Part shown: positions 18,990 through 28,094 of the stretch, piece by piece | Layout of the letters: each line of letters begins with the position of its first letter | Position numbering within the stretch: the stretch's first letter is position 1 | Assembly (NCBI RefSeq): GCF_900104225.1 | Contig: NZ_FNJK01000001.1 | Coordinates: forward strand, 310,001 to 374,000 | DNA from: Streptococcus equinus | Lineage (GTDB): Bacteria; Bacillota; Bacilli; Lactobacillales; Streptococcaceae | Reading direction: 5' to 3' | Length of the DNA stretch: 64,000 nucleotides | Made by a program: the position numbers and the translations under genes | Notes under the pieces: model-generated | What the model saw: the letters and a program-made list of their open reading frames with translations, nothing else | The model's database searches: none | What the model was told of the DNA's origin: nothing

Positions 18990-21026
18990 ATGAAAATGAG
19001 GATTATTGGTAACAAACATTTTTTTGTAAAATTAAAAGCACTACTGTATAAAATGAAACAACTTTTAAAAAAAGTTGCTCTTTTTGGGAAGAAGGCTTTC
19101 TTTAAAATAAGATGTATTATTCTTCGTGCTTTTCGAGATTATTTTCGAGATAATGACTATCTTCCACGTGTAAAACGTGTTTTGATTTATAATATTTTTG
19201 AAGGAAAAGAAACACTTCAAGAGTATAAAGTTATTTTCTTAGAGGCCTTAGCTAAAATTGTTGATGATATTTACATTGTTGTTAATGGTGAGTTATCACA
19301 GTCAGACATTGAACGCTTAGAAAAAATCGGGAAAGTTACTTTAAGAGAAAATAAGGGTTACGATGTAGCGGCTTTTAGAGCAGGAATTCTAAATTTAGGC
19401 TCTGAAAAATTGAAGGAATATGATCAATTATTGTTAGTTAATGATACTAACATTGGTCCTTTTCGAGATTTAGAAGAAGTTTTTTCAACAGTTAATTCAA
19501 AGTCATTGGATTTTTGGGGTGTTTCGTTGGGAGAAGTTCAACCAGACTTTACAGGAGTAAATCCTTTTGGTTATATTCCGGAGCATATTCAAACGTATTT
19601 TGTTGTGATTGAACGTAGTCTATTACATCAAAAGTCATTCTATCGTTATTGGGAAAAACTTAGTGATACAGATTCACGTCAAAAAGCGATTGGAAGACAC
19701 GAAACATATTTTACAAAATATTTTGCTAATTTAGGTTTTCGTTATGATGCTTTGATTAGGGATACAACTGATAGTGCGATGTACATACATCCATTACGAG
19801 TTCTAAAACAGGGATCTCCTTTAATAAAATATTCAGCATTCTCAAATTACGATGATGATCAATTTATTTGGCAAGGATTGGAACGTCATAGCGAAATTCC
19901 TGAACTTCTCTCATACATTGAAGAAAAAACAAATTATCCAGTTGAAATCATCATGACTATTATTGATGATTTTAAGAAAAAGGCACAACAAAAGTATGTT
20001 TTAATCATTGATGGTGTTGAGAATATTATTCCGCAATGTACTCGATATCGTGTATTAAACAAAGCAGAGCAACTTGAGCAATTAGGATATAATGTGAAGG
20101 TTGTTGACATGTCAAAACTACAGTTGTTAGATTGTAAAGTTGCTAGTCATATTATTATTTATCGTGCACCAGATCTTCCTATTTTAAACCAAGTTTGTCA
20201 GTTAGCAAATAAAACAGGTGTTCCGGTTTTCTACGACATTGATGATTTAGTTTTTGATACAAAATACACTGATCAACTTGCTTATACGCAGGGGTTGTCA
20301 GCAGTAGATAAAAATAATTATGATGAGAGTGTTCGAGGTTATGGCAGAATGCTTGAAAAATGTGATGCAGTCATTACTTCGACAAATCAGTTGGCAAAAG
20401 AGTTGAAAAACTATAAAAAGACTGTGATTATAAATCGTAACGTCTTATCAGAAGAATTGGTTGCTATTAGTTCACAGACACCACACAAAGAATCTGATGA
20501 CAATAAAGTTAAGATGGCATATTTTTCTGGTTCAATAACCCATAATGAAAATTTTGAAATGATTAAGCCAGCTATTATTTCGTTATTGAAGAAATACCCG
20601 TATTTAGAATTACATTTAGCTGGTCATTTGGATATTCCTGAAGACATTGCTTGTTTTGGTGAGCAAATTGTAACCCATCCCTATGTTGATTGGAAAGAGC
20701 TACCGCGATTGATTTCTGCTATTGATATCAACTTAGCTCCTCTGGTTCACTCAACCTTTAATGAAGCAAAATCAGAAATTAAGTGGTTAGAAGCAGCAGC
20801 TGTTAAGGTGCCAACCGTTGCTAGTAGGATAGGTTCATTTGAGGATATGATCGAAGATGGTATTGACGGTATTTTGGCTTCAGATACTGAATGGGAAGAA
20901 AAATTAGAGGCTTTAATTATTAATAAAGCTTATCGTAGTCAAATAGCTGAAAATGCTTATCGAACAATTATGGCACGCGCTACTACTAAAGCGATTAAAA
21001 TGAATTTTTTAGAAATAAAAGGTTAA
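18990..21026 (+). CDS. RgpF domain-GT4 fusion protein
   Basis: A 678-aa two-domain protein. A basic N terminus (about 1-50) precedes an RgpF domain at roughly 55-330 with ENKGYDVAAFRAGI, LVNDTNIGPF and DFWGVSLGE blocks. From about 340 to the end there is a GT-B/GT4-like half. It contains DIDDLVFD, FSGSITHNENFEM and the sugar-nucleotide loop FNEAKSEIKWLEAAA. A single chain could thus do two steps of glycan assembly. ATGs at 18990 and 18996 and a TTG at 18984 are all possible starts, and the ribosome site (TTGG) is weak. The next gene follows after 2 bases. Confidence 0.82.
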   Translation: MKMRIIGNKHFFVKLKALLYKMKQLLKKVALFGKKAFFKIRCIILRAFRDYFRDNDYLPRVKRVLIYNIFEGKETLQEYKVIFLEALAKIVDDIYIVVNGELSQSDIERLEKIGKVTLRENKGYDVAAFRAGILNLGSEKLKEYDQLLLVNDTNIGPFRDLEEVFSTVNSKSLDFWGVSLGEVQPDFTGVNPFGYIPEHIQTYFVVIERSLLHQKSFYRYWEKLSDTDSRQKAIGRHETYFTKYFANLGFRYDALIRDTTDSAMYIHPLRVLKQGSPLIKYSAFSNYDDDQFIWQGLERHSEIPELLSYIEEKTNYPVEIIMTIIDDFKKKAQQKYVLIIDGVENIIPQCTRYRVLNKAEQLEQLGYNVKVVDMSKLQLLDCKVASHIIIYRAPDLPILNQVCQLANKTGVPVFYDIDDLVFDTKYTDQLAYTQGLSAVDKNNYDESVRGYGRMLEKCDAVITSTNQLAKELKNYKKTVIINRNVLSEELVAISSQTPHKESDDNKVKMAYFSGSITHNENFEMIKPAIISLLKKYPYLELHLAGHLDIPEDIACFGEQIVTHPYVDWKELPRLISAIDINLAPLVHSTFNEAKSEIKWLEAAAVKVPTVASRIGSFEDMIEDGIDGILASDTEWEEKLEALIINKAYRSQIAENAYRTIMARATTKAIKMNFLEIKG

Positions 21027-21028
21027 AC

Positions 21029-22291
21029 ATGAAAAATATTTTATTTGTTACACCAACAACAACATTTGATAATGGTGCAGAAATATCTATTTTTTATCTA
21101 ATGAAATACTTGGTATCTCAAGGATATAATATTTATAGTGTCTGTCAGGAAATTCCAGAACCGCAGCAAGACGAACATCGAAAACATTATGATGAAGTTG
21201 GAATTAAGATGATATACCTTCCTGCTGCCAAGTGGTGGTGGGAGGATGCACCTGGTGGAAAACCAGGTTCTAAAGCACATCGTGTAGAATCTTATCGTCG
21301 AAATATTAAAGAAATTGGTGAAATCATTGAAGAATACTCCATTGATTTAGTTGTTTCAAATACTGTTAATGTCTTTCAAGGAGCGGTGGCAGCAAAACTT
21401 GCAGGTATTCCACATTACTGGTTGATTCATGAATTCCCTGAAAAAGAATTTTCTTATTATCTTGATAAATGTGATTTTATTTCAGAGTATTCTACAGAGA
21501 TTTTTAGTGTATCAGGAAATTTAAATAATAGTCTTCAACAATTGTTCCAAAATAGAAAGATTGGATGTTTTGTTCCTTATACTCAAATTCCAGACATGGA
21601 ATTGGCTAAGGGAGATAAGGTTAGGATAGTTTCAGTTGGTCGAATTAATGAACGTAAGAATCAACTTGAACTCATTAGGAGTTTTGAACGTCTGCAAACA
21701 AAAGAACATTCTGATTTAGAACTTGTTTTTATTGGTCCATGGGATGATGATTATAAAAAAGAGTGCCAAAACTATATTAATAAGCATCAACTTAAAAACA
21801 TTTCGTTTTTAGGTTTCAAATCGAATCCATGGGAATATTTGACAGATAAAGATATTTGTGTTTTCACATCTGCCCAAGAAACATTTGGTTTAGTCTATGT
21901 TGAAGCAATTTTAAAAGGCCTTCCGACGATTTTATCGGATAATTTGGGACACAAAACTGCTTATGATATTTTTGAAATTGGTTCTATGTATCATCTTGGA
22001 GATATTGATGAATTGACTGATATGATTAAATCAATGTTGGATAATCAGGAAACTATTTATGGACAAGCTAGTCAAGATAAAGCAAAAGCCAAACAACTTT
22101 ATAGTGTTGAAACAACTTATAAAGAGATTATTGAAAAAATTAAAAATCAAGATTCATCAACACTTGAGACACCATTACGTCACATTTCTGACTTGATTAC
22201 CGTGAATACTGAACCAACCAAACTTGAAAGAGGAGCTCGTAAAATTAGCCATACCCTTTATCGAGTAAGACAAAAATTGAAAAAGCAGTGA
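21029..22291 (+). CDS. GT4 glycosyltransferase
   Basis: A 420-aa GT-B fold enzyme. The N-terminal half holds the TPTTTFDNGAEISIFYLMKYL acceptor-side motif, in which the NGAE loop is typical of GT4 enzymes. The C-terminal half has the donor motifs VSVGRINERKNQLELI and FTSAQETFGLVYVEAI. The last 60 residues are basic and may associate with the membrane. It is translationally adjacent to the RgpF-GT4 fusion and ends before a good terminator, so these two form one unit. Sugar specificity cannot be assigned from sequence. Confidence 0.85.
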   Translation: MKNILFVTPTTTFDNGAEISIFYLMKYLVSQGYNIYSVCQEIPEPQQDEHRKHYDEVGIKMIYLPAAKWWWEDAPGGKPGSKAHRVESYRRNIKEIGEIIEEYSIDLVVSNTVNVFQGAVAAKLAGIPHYWLIHEFPEKEFSYYLDKCDFISEYSTEIFSVSGNLNNSLQQLFQNRKIGCFVPYTQIPDMELAKGDKVRIVSVGRINERKNQLELIRSFERLQTKEHSDLELVFIGPWDDDYKKECQNYINKHQLKNISFLGFKSNPWEYLTDKDICVFTSAQETFGLVYVEAILKGLPTILSDNLGHKTAYDIFEIGSMYHLGDIDELTDMIKSMLDNQETIYGQASQDKAKAKQLYSVETTYKEIIEKIKNQDSSTLETPLRHISDLITVNTEPTKLERGARKISHTLYRVRQKLKKQ

Positions 22292-22308
22292 CGCTTAATC
22301 TTTATTTT

Positions 22309-22333
22309 AGAGAAGGGAGACCTTCTCTTTTTA
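22309..22333 (+). terminator. Rho-independent terminator after the GT4 gene
   Basis: A perfect 8-bp stem AGAGAAGG/CCTTCTCT with a GAGA tetraloop (22309-22328) is followed by a T run. It ends the 18990-22291 unit. Confidence 0.92.
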
Positions 22334-22368
22334 TTTTCATAGTTTTTCATGAAAATTATTTTAGACTG

Positions 22369-22377
22369 TGTTATACT
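22369..22377 (+). promoter_or_regulatory. Extended -10 promoter of the GtrB-like gene
   Basis: TG at 22369-22370 followed by TATACT at 22372-22377 gives an extended -10. No clear -35 is present. It is placed about 35 bases before the start codon and just after a terminator. Confidence 0.6.
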
Positions 22378-22411
22378 TATAGACGTGTTAACTCAGATTG
22401 AGAGGAAATCA

Positions 22412-23338
22412 ATGAAAAAACTATCTATTGTTGTTCCTTGCTACAATGAACAAGAAACAATTTATCCATTTTTAGAGGAAACTCAAAAAATTGAAACAAA
22501 AATGAAGGACCAACTGATTTTTGATTATATTTTTGTCAATGATGGTTCAAAAGACGAGACACTAAAAGTCCTTCGAGATGTTGCAAATCGTTTTGAAAAC
22601 GTCCATTATCTATCGTTTTCACGTAATTTTGGTAAAGAGGCTGGTTTATTAGCTGGTCTTGAAGCAGCAGATGGTGATTTTATTACTGTTATGGATGCTG
22701 ATTTGCAGGACCCACCTGAACTTTTGATTGATATGTATGAAAAAATCAAAGAGGGATACGATGTTGTTGGGACACGTCGTGCCGATCGAAAAGGTGAGCC
22801 CGTTATCCGATCATTCTTTTCAAAAATGTTTTACAAAATTATTAATGCTGTCTCTGATACAGAAATGGTTGATGGTGCGCGTGATTTTCGTTTAATGACA
22901 AGACAAGTTGTAGACAGCATCTTAGAACTTGGCGAAGTTAACCGCTTTTCTAAAGGGATTTTTTCTTGGGTTGGGTTTGATGTTACATACATCGCTTACG
23001 AAAATCGTGAACGTGTTGCAGGTGAAACCTCTTGGAGTTTTTGGAGTTTGTTAAAATATTCTATGGAAGGTTTCATTAATTTTTCTGAAGCGCCGCTTGA
23101 TTTATCTCTTTGGGCTGGTGCAGCATCATTTATCATATCTATTCTTGGAATTCTATTTATCATTATTCGTAAACTCACAATTGGTGGTAGTGTTTCAGGT
23201 TGGGCAAGTTTGGTTTGTATCATTTTGTTTATTGGCGGTATCCAGTTGCTTGCTTTAGGGATTATCGGAAAATACATTTCTAAGATATTCCTTGAAACTA
23301 AAAAACGTCCTGTTTATATCGTTAAAGAAAAAGGATAA
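22412..23338 (+). CDS. Bactoprenol glycosyltransferase, GtrB/CsbB-like
   Basis: A 308-aa GT2 enzyme with two C-terminal membrane helices (about 230-255 and 265-290), the layout of GtrB. GtrB makes undecaprenyl-phosphate-glucose for later transfer outside the cell. Motifs are VPCYNEQETI at the N terminus, VNDGSKDET, and DADLQDPP from Asp95. I place the start at 22412 (AGAGGA just upstream) rather than an in-frame ATG at 22349, which lies upstream of the -10. It has its own promoter but adjoins the polysaccharide genes. It could supply a lipid-linked sugar for the flippase and GT-C-like proteins. Confidence 0.87.
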   Translation: MKKLSIVVPCYNEQETIYPFLEETQKIETKMKDQLIFDYIFVNDGSKDETLKVLRDVANRFENVHYLSFSRNFGKEAGLLAGLEAADGDFITVMDADLQDPPELLIDMYEKIKEGYDVVGTRRADRKGEPVIRSFFSKMFYKIINAVSDTEMVDGARDFRLMTRQVVDSILELGEVNRFSKGIFSWVGFDVTYIAYENRERVAGETSWSFWSLLKYSMEGFINFSEAPLDLSLWAGAASFIISILGILFIIIRKLTIGGSVSGWASLVCIILFIGGIQLLALGIIGKYISKIFLETKKRPVYIVKEKG

Positions 23339-23378
23339 TTTTAAATTTTTATCAAAGTTTTTAGCTGTTTTTCCGAAT

Positions 23379-23387
23379 TGATATAAT
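23379..23387 (+). promoter_or_regulatory. Extended -10 promoter of the CHAP hydrolase gene
   Basis: TG at 23379-23380 and TATAAT at 23382-23387 form an extended -10. The -35 region (TTTTAG) is poor. It lies 33 bases upstream of the TTG start. Confidence 0.65.
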
Positions 23388-23420
23388 GTAAAACATTATA
23401 TTAAAAAGGAGAACAGCTTT

Positions 23421-24761
23421 TTGAATAAAATCAAATCAGCTCTATTGTCAATTGCTGTGCTTAGCATGGCTTTTCTTACTAATTCGGTTATGGCAGATCA
23501 ACAAGGTGATGCCCTTGTAATTAAAACACCATTTGATATAGCAAGTAAGACTTTTGAGGTAACTGCACAGCAATCTACTAATGGTAAAGCGATTAAAAGT
23601 ATTGATGTTGCTATTTGGTCAGAAGAAAATGGTCAAGATGATCTTAAATGGTATTCAAGTTCAAATGTTTCGAATGGTCAAGCTAAAGTTCAATTTAATT
23701 TAGCTAATCATGGTAATCATGCAGGAAATTATAATACTCATGTTTATACTACTTATACTGATGGTAGTAGATCTGGAGTTGTCATGGAAAATACACGGAT
23801 CAGTCCAAAAGCGCCGACACTCAGTCTCAAAGATGGTGGTATTCGAATGTCTACGGATATTTATGCTCCAACTAATGGAACGCTTTATTATGCAGTTTGG
23901 TCAGAAGAAAATGATCAAGATGATCTTAAATGGTATGCTGATAATGGTACAGGAACAACAATTGCTGACTTAAAAAATCATAGTGGATACGGTAAATACA
24001 ATATTCATACGTATGTATCACAAGATGGAAAGATGTCAGGGATAAGTTGTCAAGATATTACAATTGATAAGCAAGAGGTTTCTTACCAGATTAATAAAGT
24101 TAATGACACAACTTATGATGTATTAGTAACTAATGTACCAGAATATATTACTTCAATTACTGTTCCAGTTTGGTCTAATGCAAATGGACAAGATGATATC
24201 AAATGGTACACGACAACAAAAATAGGAGATGGAATTTATAAAGCACAAATCAATTTAGGGAATCACGGTTATGCATCTGGTGACTATAGTGTTCATATTT
24301 ATGGACAAAATGCTATTAGTAATAATTTTGAAGGGTTAAGAGTAACATCAGGCTTTAATGCAGTTAATGTTCCTAAACCAACCACTACTCCAACTCCACG
24401 TATCACAACATATATCAATGAAACTAACACATATCCAGTTGGTCAATGTACATGGGCTGTAAAATCTTTGGCGCCTTGGATTCCTAACTTGCTTGGAAAC
24501 GCTGGTGGGTGGGCAGTCAATGCTCGTGCTAAGGGCTTCAGAGTTGGAACAACCCCAAGAGTAGGTTCAATTGTTGTTTGGCCTCATGATGGTGGTGGCT
24601 ATGGTCACGTTGCTTACGTAACGGATGTATCAAGTAATACACGTATTCAGGTTAAAGAAGCAAACTACGCTGGCAAACAATACATTAGTAATTTTCGCGG
24701 ATGGTTTAACCCACTTGATTCATTCTGGGGTGGTGATGTTTCTTACATTTATCCAGATTAA
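23421..24761 (+). CDS. Secreted CHAP-domain peptidoglycan hydrolase with three GBS Bsp-like repeats
   Basis: A 446-aa exported protein. A signal peptide covers about residues 1-25 and ends near SVMADQQ. Three Bsp-like repeats follow, each with a WxxxNxQDDxKWY core, at Trp66, Trp160 and Trp251. After a Pro/Thr linker comes a C-terminal CHAP amidase/endopeptidase domain with Cys343 (QCTW) and His396 (GYGHVAYV). It presumably cleaves peptidoglycan during cell separation. The start codon is TTG, chosen because AAGGAG (23406-23411) lies 9 bases upstream and the signal peptide follows directly. No LPXTG anchor is present. Confidence 0.88.
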   Translation: MNKIKSALLSIAVLSMAFLTNSVMADQQGDALVIKTPFDIASKTFEVTAQQSTNGKAIKSIDVAIWSEENGQDDLKWYSSSNVSNGQAKVQFNLANHGNHAGNYNTHVYTTYTDGSRSGVVMENTRISPKAPTLSLKDGGIRMSTDIYAPTNGTLYYAVWSEENDQDDLKWYADNGTGTTIADLKNHSGYGKYNIHTYVSQDGKMSGISCQDITIDKQEVSYQINKVNDTTYDVLVTNVPEYITSITVPVWSNANGQDDIKWYTTTKIGDGIYKAQINLGNHGYASGDYSVHIYGQNAISNNFEGLRVTSGFNAVNVPKPTTTPTPRITTYINETNTYPVGQCTWAVKSLAPWIPNLLGNAGGWAVNARAKGFRVGTTPRVGSIVVWPHDGGGYGHVAYVTDVSSNTRIQVKEANYAGKQYISNFRGWFNPLDSFWGGDVSYIYPD

Positions 24762-24770
24762 TCTAAAAGA

Positions 24771-24801
24771 GGATGGCGTTTTTAAACGCTATCTTTTTTT
24801 G
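24771..24801 (+). terminator. Rho-independent terminator after the CHAP hydrolase gene
   Basis: A 9-bp stem (GATGGCGTT/AACGCTATC, one G-U pair) spanning 24772-24793 is followed by seven T. Confidence 0.9.
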
Positions 24802-24822
24802 TTTTGATGAAAGTGTATGTGC

Positions 24823-24851
24823 TTGAAGGGCTTTCAAAATCATGTTACAAT
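24823..24851 (+). promoter_or_regulatory. Promoter of the GH25 lysin gene
   Basis: -35 TTGAAG (24823-24828), a 17-base spacer and -10 TACAAT (24846-24851) with a TG extension at 24843. It lies about 35 bases before the TTG start. Confidence 0.7.
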
Positions 24852-24886
24852 ATCTTTGAGTAAAGAATAGAAAGAGGGGGATTGAT

Positions 24887-27800
24887 TTGAAAAAGAATAT
24901 CCTTCGAAGCTGCCTAATATCTCCGATTATTATAGGAGCTTTTTTAAGTTCGGGGCAAGTTTTCGCTGACGAAAACACAACCACCCAATCAACGACAGTA
25001 ACTGAGAATGTTCAATCATCGGTAGAGCAGTCTAGTTCACTTCAATTAAATAGTGATAGTGTTATCTCTGATGATAATGAAACAAACAACTCATTACCAT
25101 CATCTGAAGTTCAAAATGAATCACAAAATTTAACCGATGCTGATAAGCAAGATTCAGCAATTGCTGATGGTCAAGAAGCTGAAAAAAATGCCGATGACCA
25201 AACCAGTCTGATTAATCCTTCCATTTCTGAAGAAAAAGAAGAAGCTGATGAAACTTCTAAAGGAGATGTGCTAACGTCATCACCAGATAGTCAAAAAACA
25301 GATAATCAATTAGCTGATGACACTTCCAAAGAAGATGCAGTAGCAGTTATTAATGACTCAAAAGTTTCGACATCAAATGTTCAAGCTGTCAGTCAAAAAG
25401 TACTTAATCAACTGGCTGCATCAAAAGTAGCAGTTAAAGAAGTAACTAGTGCTAGCTTAACAAACAAAGGGTTTGATATTCAGTATAATCAAGCTATTCC
25501 CGCAGGTGCTAAAATCATGTTTGCCGTTTGGTCTGATGCCAATGGCCAAGATGATTTGATTTGGTACACAGCTGATAGCAATGGTCATGTTGTGGCTAAG
25601 TATACTGGTTCTTATGGAAAATACTATATTCATACCTACCAAAATCTTAATGGGCAAATGACTGGTCTAAACGGTCGTTCTATTGATGTTCCAAAACCAA
25701 GTGCTAAAGTGACAATTACAAAAGTTGATGGAACAACTTACAAGGTGACCGTTAGTGACATTCCAGCTTATATCACAAGTATTCAGCTACCAACTTGGAC
25801 TGAAAAAGGCGGTCAAGATGATATCAAGTGGTATAGCACAAGTCAAAATGCGGATGGTACATTTACTAGAACTTTTAGCATTGCTGAGCATAACATGGAA
25901 AGCGGACAATACAATGTCCACGTTTATGGAACAAGTGCAGTAACTAATTCCCTAACAGGTTTAACAGGGACAAGCTTCCAAGGTGATTATAAATTTGGCG
26001 ATGTTCATGTCGGAGCAAAATTGACTCAAAATGGTATTGCAATTACTATGACAAGTGATGTCAGTTCAGATTTGACAGTTTATCATGCCGTTTGGTCAGC
26101 TAAAAATGATCAAGATGATCTTATTTGGTATAAAGTCCCAGCTAATGGTCAATTAACAGCTAAGTATACAGGTGATTATGGTACTTATTTGATTCATACC
26201 TATGCAGTCATCAAGGGTCAAATGGTTTGCTTGAGTGCGACATCTATTGATGTTCCAAAACCAAGTGCTAAAGCAAAAATTACAAAAGAGAGCGCCACAA
26301 CTTATAAAGTAACCATTACTGATGTGCCTGTCTATATTGATAGTATTCAAGTTCCAACTTGGACAGAAGCTAACGGTCAGGATGATATTCAATGGTATAA
26401 AGCTACTAAAGCAGCAGACGGTTCTTATTATGTTATCTTTAGCGAAGCTACACATAACTTTGAATCAGGTACATACAATGTTCATGTGTATGGTAATAGT
26501 CGTGTCACAAATAGTTTAGTTGGTCTTCTTGGAACACGTTTTGAAGCAGGTTATCAATTTGGCGATGTCCATGTCGAAGCAAAACTCACTCAAAATGGTA
26601 TTGTAATTACTATGCCAAGTGATATTAGCACAGATTTACAAGTGTCACATGCTGTTTGGTCAGCTAAAAACGATCAAGATGATCTTAAGTGGTATAAAGT
26701 TCCAGCTAATGGCCAATTGACGGCTGCTTATACAGGTGATTATGGTACATATCTCATCCATACCTATGCTGTAATTAATGGCAAGATGACATGTATCAGT
26801 GCGACATCAATTAACGTTCCAAAACCAGAGGTTAAAGCAACGATTACTAAAGAAAGTGACGTTAAGGTTAAAGTAACGGTTTCTAATGTTCCTGTTTATA
26901 TTACTGGTATTACGCTTCCAATTTGGACAGAGAAGAATGGTCAAGATGATATTAAATGGTATCAGGCTACTAAACAAGCAGATGGCACATATGTATTAAC
27001 ATTTTCACCAAAACAACACAATTTTGAATCAGGACATTATAACATTCATGTCTATGGTCAGAGTCAAGTTAGTCATTCTTTTGAAGGATTAACGGCGACA
27101 AATGGTGTGGATTTAGCAACTGAAAAATATGTTGTTGCCCCATCTGTAACGGTTCAAAATCATGATGCAAGTGGTGGTACTTTAAAAGTTCGTGTAGCTG
27201 AGTCTGAAAATACTAAAAGTATTAAACAGATTCGTGTTGCAGCATGGTCAGAAAGTAATCAATCTAATCTTCACTGGTATACAACTTCTGATATTTATGA
27301 TGGTGTGGTTACTGTGATGGTTAATGAGAAAAATCATGGTTATATCAAGGGTGACTATACGGTTCATGTTTATGTTGATTTCACTGATGGCACAACTTCA
27401 GGATTCAATCTCGGAACTTATGCTTTGAACGCTGACAAGCCGGTTCACGCCCCATCATATTTCATTGATATTAGTAGCCACAATGGTGTAATTTCAGTTA
27501 GTGAATATCAATCATTGAAGAGTCAAGGAATTACTGGGGTTGTTGTTAAATTAACTGAAGGAACATCATACACGAATCCATACGCTCGAGCACAGATTAC
27601 CAATGCTCAAGCCGCTGGCTTAAAAGTATCTGCCTACCATTATTCTCATTATGAGACAGCTGCAGAAGCAAGAGCAGAAGCGCAGTACTTTGTCAGTGTT
27701 GCTAAATCAATGGGACTTTCAGGATCAACAACAATGGTTAATGATATGGAAGAACGAGCAATGCTAAATGGTGACCTTAATGGTAATACACAAGCATGGA

Positions 27801-28078
27801 AAGATGAGATGAAGCGTCTTGGTTACAATAATAATGTTTATTACACAATGGCGAGCTGGTTGGACACTAAAGGTGGAAAATTAAACACAGCTAAATTTGG
27901 TTTGTCAAATCTCTGGGTAGCGCATTATTTGTATGCTTATACCTATTTGGATCAAGAATCAGCTAAGTCTTTATCTTACTATTCAAATACAGCTGCATGG
28001 CAATACACAAGTGTTTCACCAAAATTATCTCATGCGCTAGATGAAAGTATTGATTACACTGGTCGATTTACTTTGTAA
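24887..28078 (+). CDS. Secreted GH25 lysozyme with seven GBS Bsp-like repeats
   Basis: A 1063-aa exported muramidase. A signal peptide (about 1-27, ending near VFADEN) precedes a Ser/Asp/Glu-rich disordered stretch to about residue 175. Seven Bsp-like repeats then have core Trp at 215, 304, 403, 492, 591, 680 and 787. The C-terminal GH25 domain starts at the YFIDISSHNG motif (Asp861) and has Asp953/Glu955 in NDMEER as likely catalytic acids. The start is TTG with AGAGGGGG 6 bases upstream. It has no sortase motif, so wall binding would rely on the repeats. A lipoprotein gene follows after 16 bases. Confidence 0.9.
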   Translation: MKKNILRSCLISPIIIGAFLSSGQVFADENTTTQSTTVTENVQSSVEQSSSLQLNSDSVISDDNETNNSLPSSEVQNESQNLTDADKQDSAIADGQEAEKNADDQTSLINPSISEEKEEADETSKGDVLTSSPDSQKTDNQLADDTSKEDAVAVINDSKVSTSNVQAVSQKVLNQLAASKVAVKEVTSASLTNKGFDIQYNQAIPAGAKIMFAVWSDANGQDDLIWYTADSNGHVVAKYTGSYGKYYIHTYQNLNGQMTGLNGRSIDVPKPSAKVTITKVDGTTYKVTVSDIPAYITSIQLPTWTEKGGQDDIKWYSTSQNADGTFTRTFSIAEHNMESGQYNVHVYGTSAVTNSLTGLTGTSFQGDYKFGDVHVGAKLTQNGIAITMTSDVSSDLTVYHAVWSAKNDQDDLIWYKVPANGQLTAKYTGDYGTYLIHTYAVIKGQMVCLSATSIDVPKPSAKAKITKESATTYKVTITDVPVYIDSIQVPTWTEANGQDDIQWYKATKAADGSYYVIFSEATHNFESGTYNVHVYGNSRVTNSLVGLLGTRFEAGYQFGDVHVEAKLTQNGIVITMPSDISTDLQVSHAVWSAKNDQDDLKWYKVPANGQLTAAYTGDYGTYLIHTYAVINGKMTCISATSINVPKPEVKATITKESDVKVKVTVSNVPVYITGITLPIWTEKNGQDDIKWYQATKQADGTYVLTFSPKQHNFESGHYNIHVYGQSQVSHSFEGLTATNGVDLATEKYVVAPSVTVQNHDASGGTLKVRVAESENTKSIKQIRVAAWSESNQSNLHWYTTSDIYDGVVTVMVNEKNHGYIKGDYTVHVYVDFTDGTTSGFNLGTYALNADKPVHAPSYFIDISSHNGVISVSEYQSLKSQGITGVVVKLTEGTSYTNPYARAQITNAQAAGLKVSAYHYSHYETAAEARAEAQYFVSVAKSMGLSGSTTMVNDMEERAMLNGDLNGNTQAWKDEMKRLGYNNNVYYTMASWLDTKGGKLNTAKFGLSNLWVAHYLYAYTYLDQESAKSLSYYSNTAAWQYTSVSPKLSHALDESIDYTGRFTL
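25500..27191 (+). repeat. Three tandem 564-bp units (two Bsp-like repeats each) inside the GH25 gene
   Basis: Core Trp codons at 25529, 26093 and 26657 (first repeat of each unit) and at 25796, 26360 and 26924 (second repeat) are each spaced exactly 564 bases, or 188 codons. Units 2 and 3 are much closer to each other at the DNA level than to unit 1. Boundaries are approximate. Confidence 0.88.
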
Positions 28079-28094
28079 AAGGGGGAGAATAACG

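Noticed and set aside
24843-24860. WalR/VicR box in front of the GH25 lysin gene
   Set aside because: One TGTTAC half-site is present but the second half at 5-base spacing does not match; not enough to call, although regulation by this system would be expected for such lysins.
25500-27191. CRISPR-like repetition
   Set aside because: Repeats are long (564 bp), in frame, protein-coding and without unique spacers.
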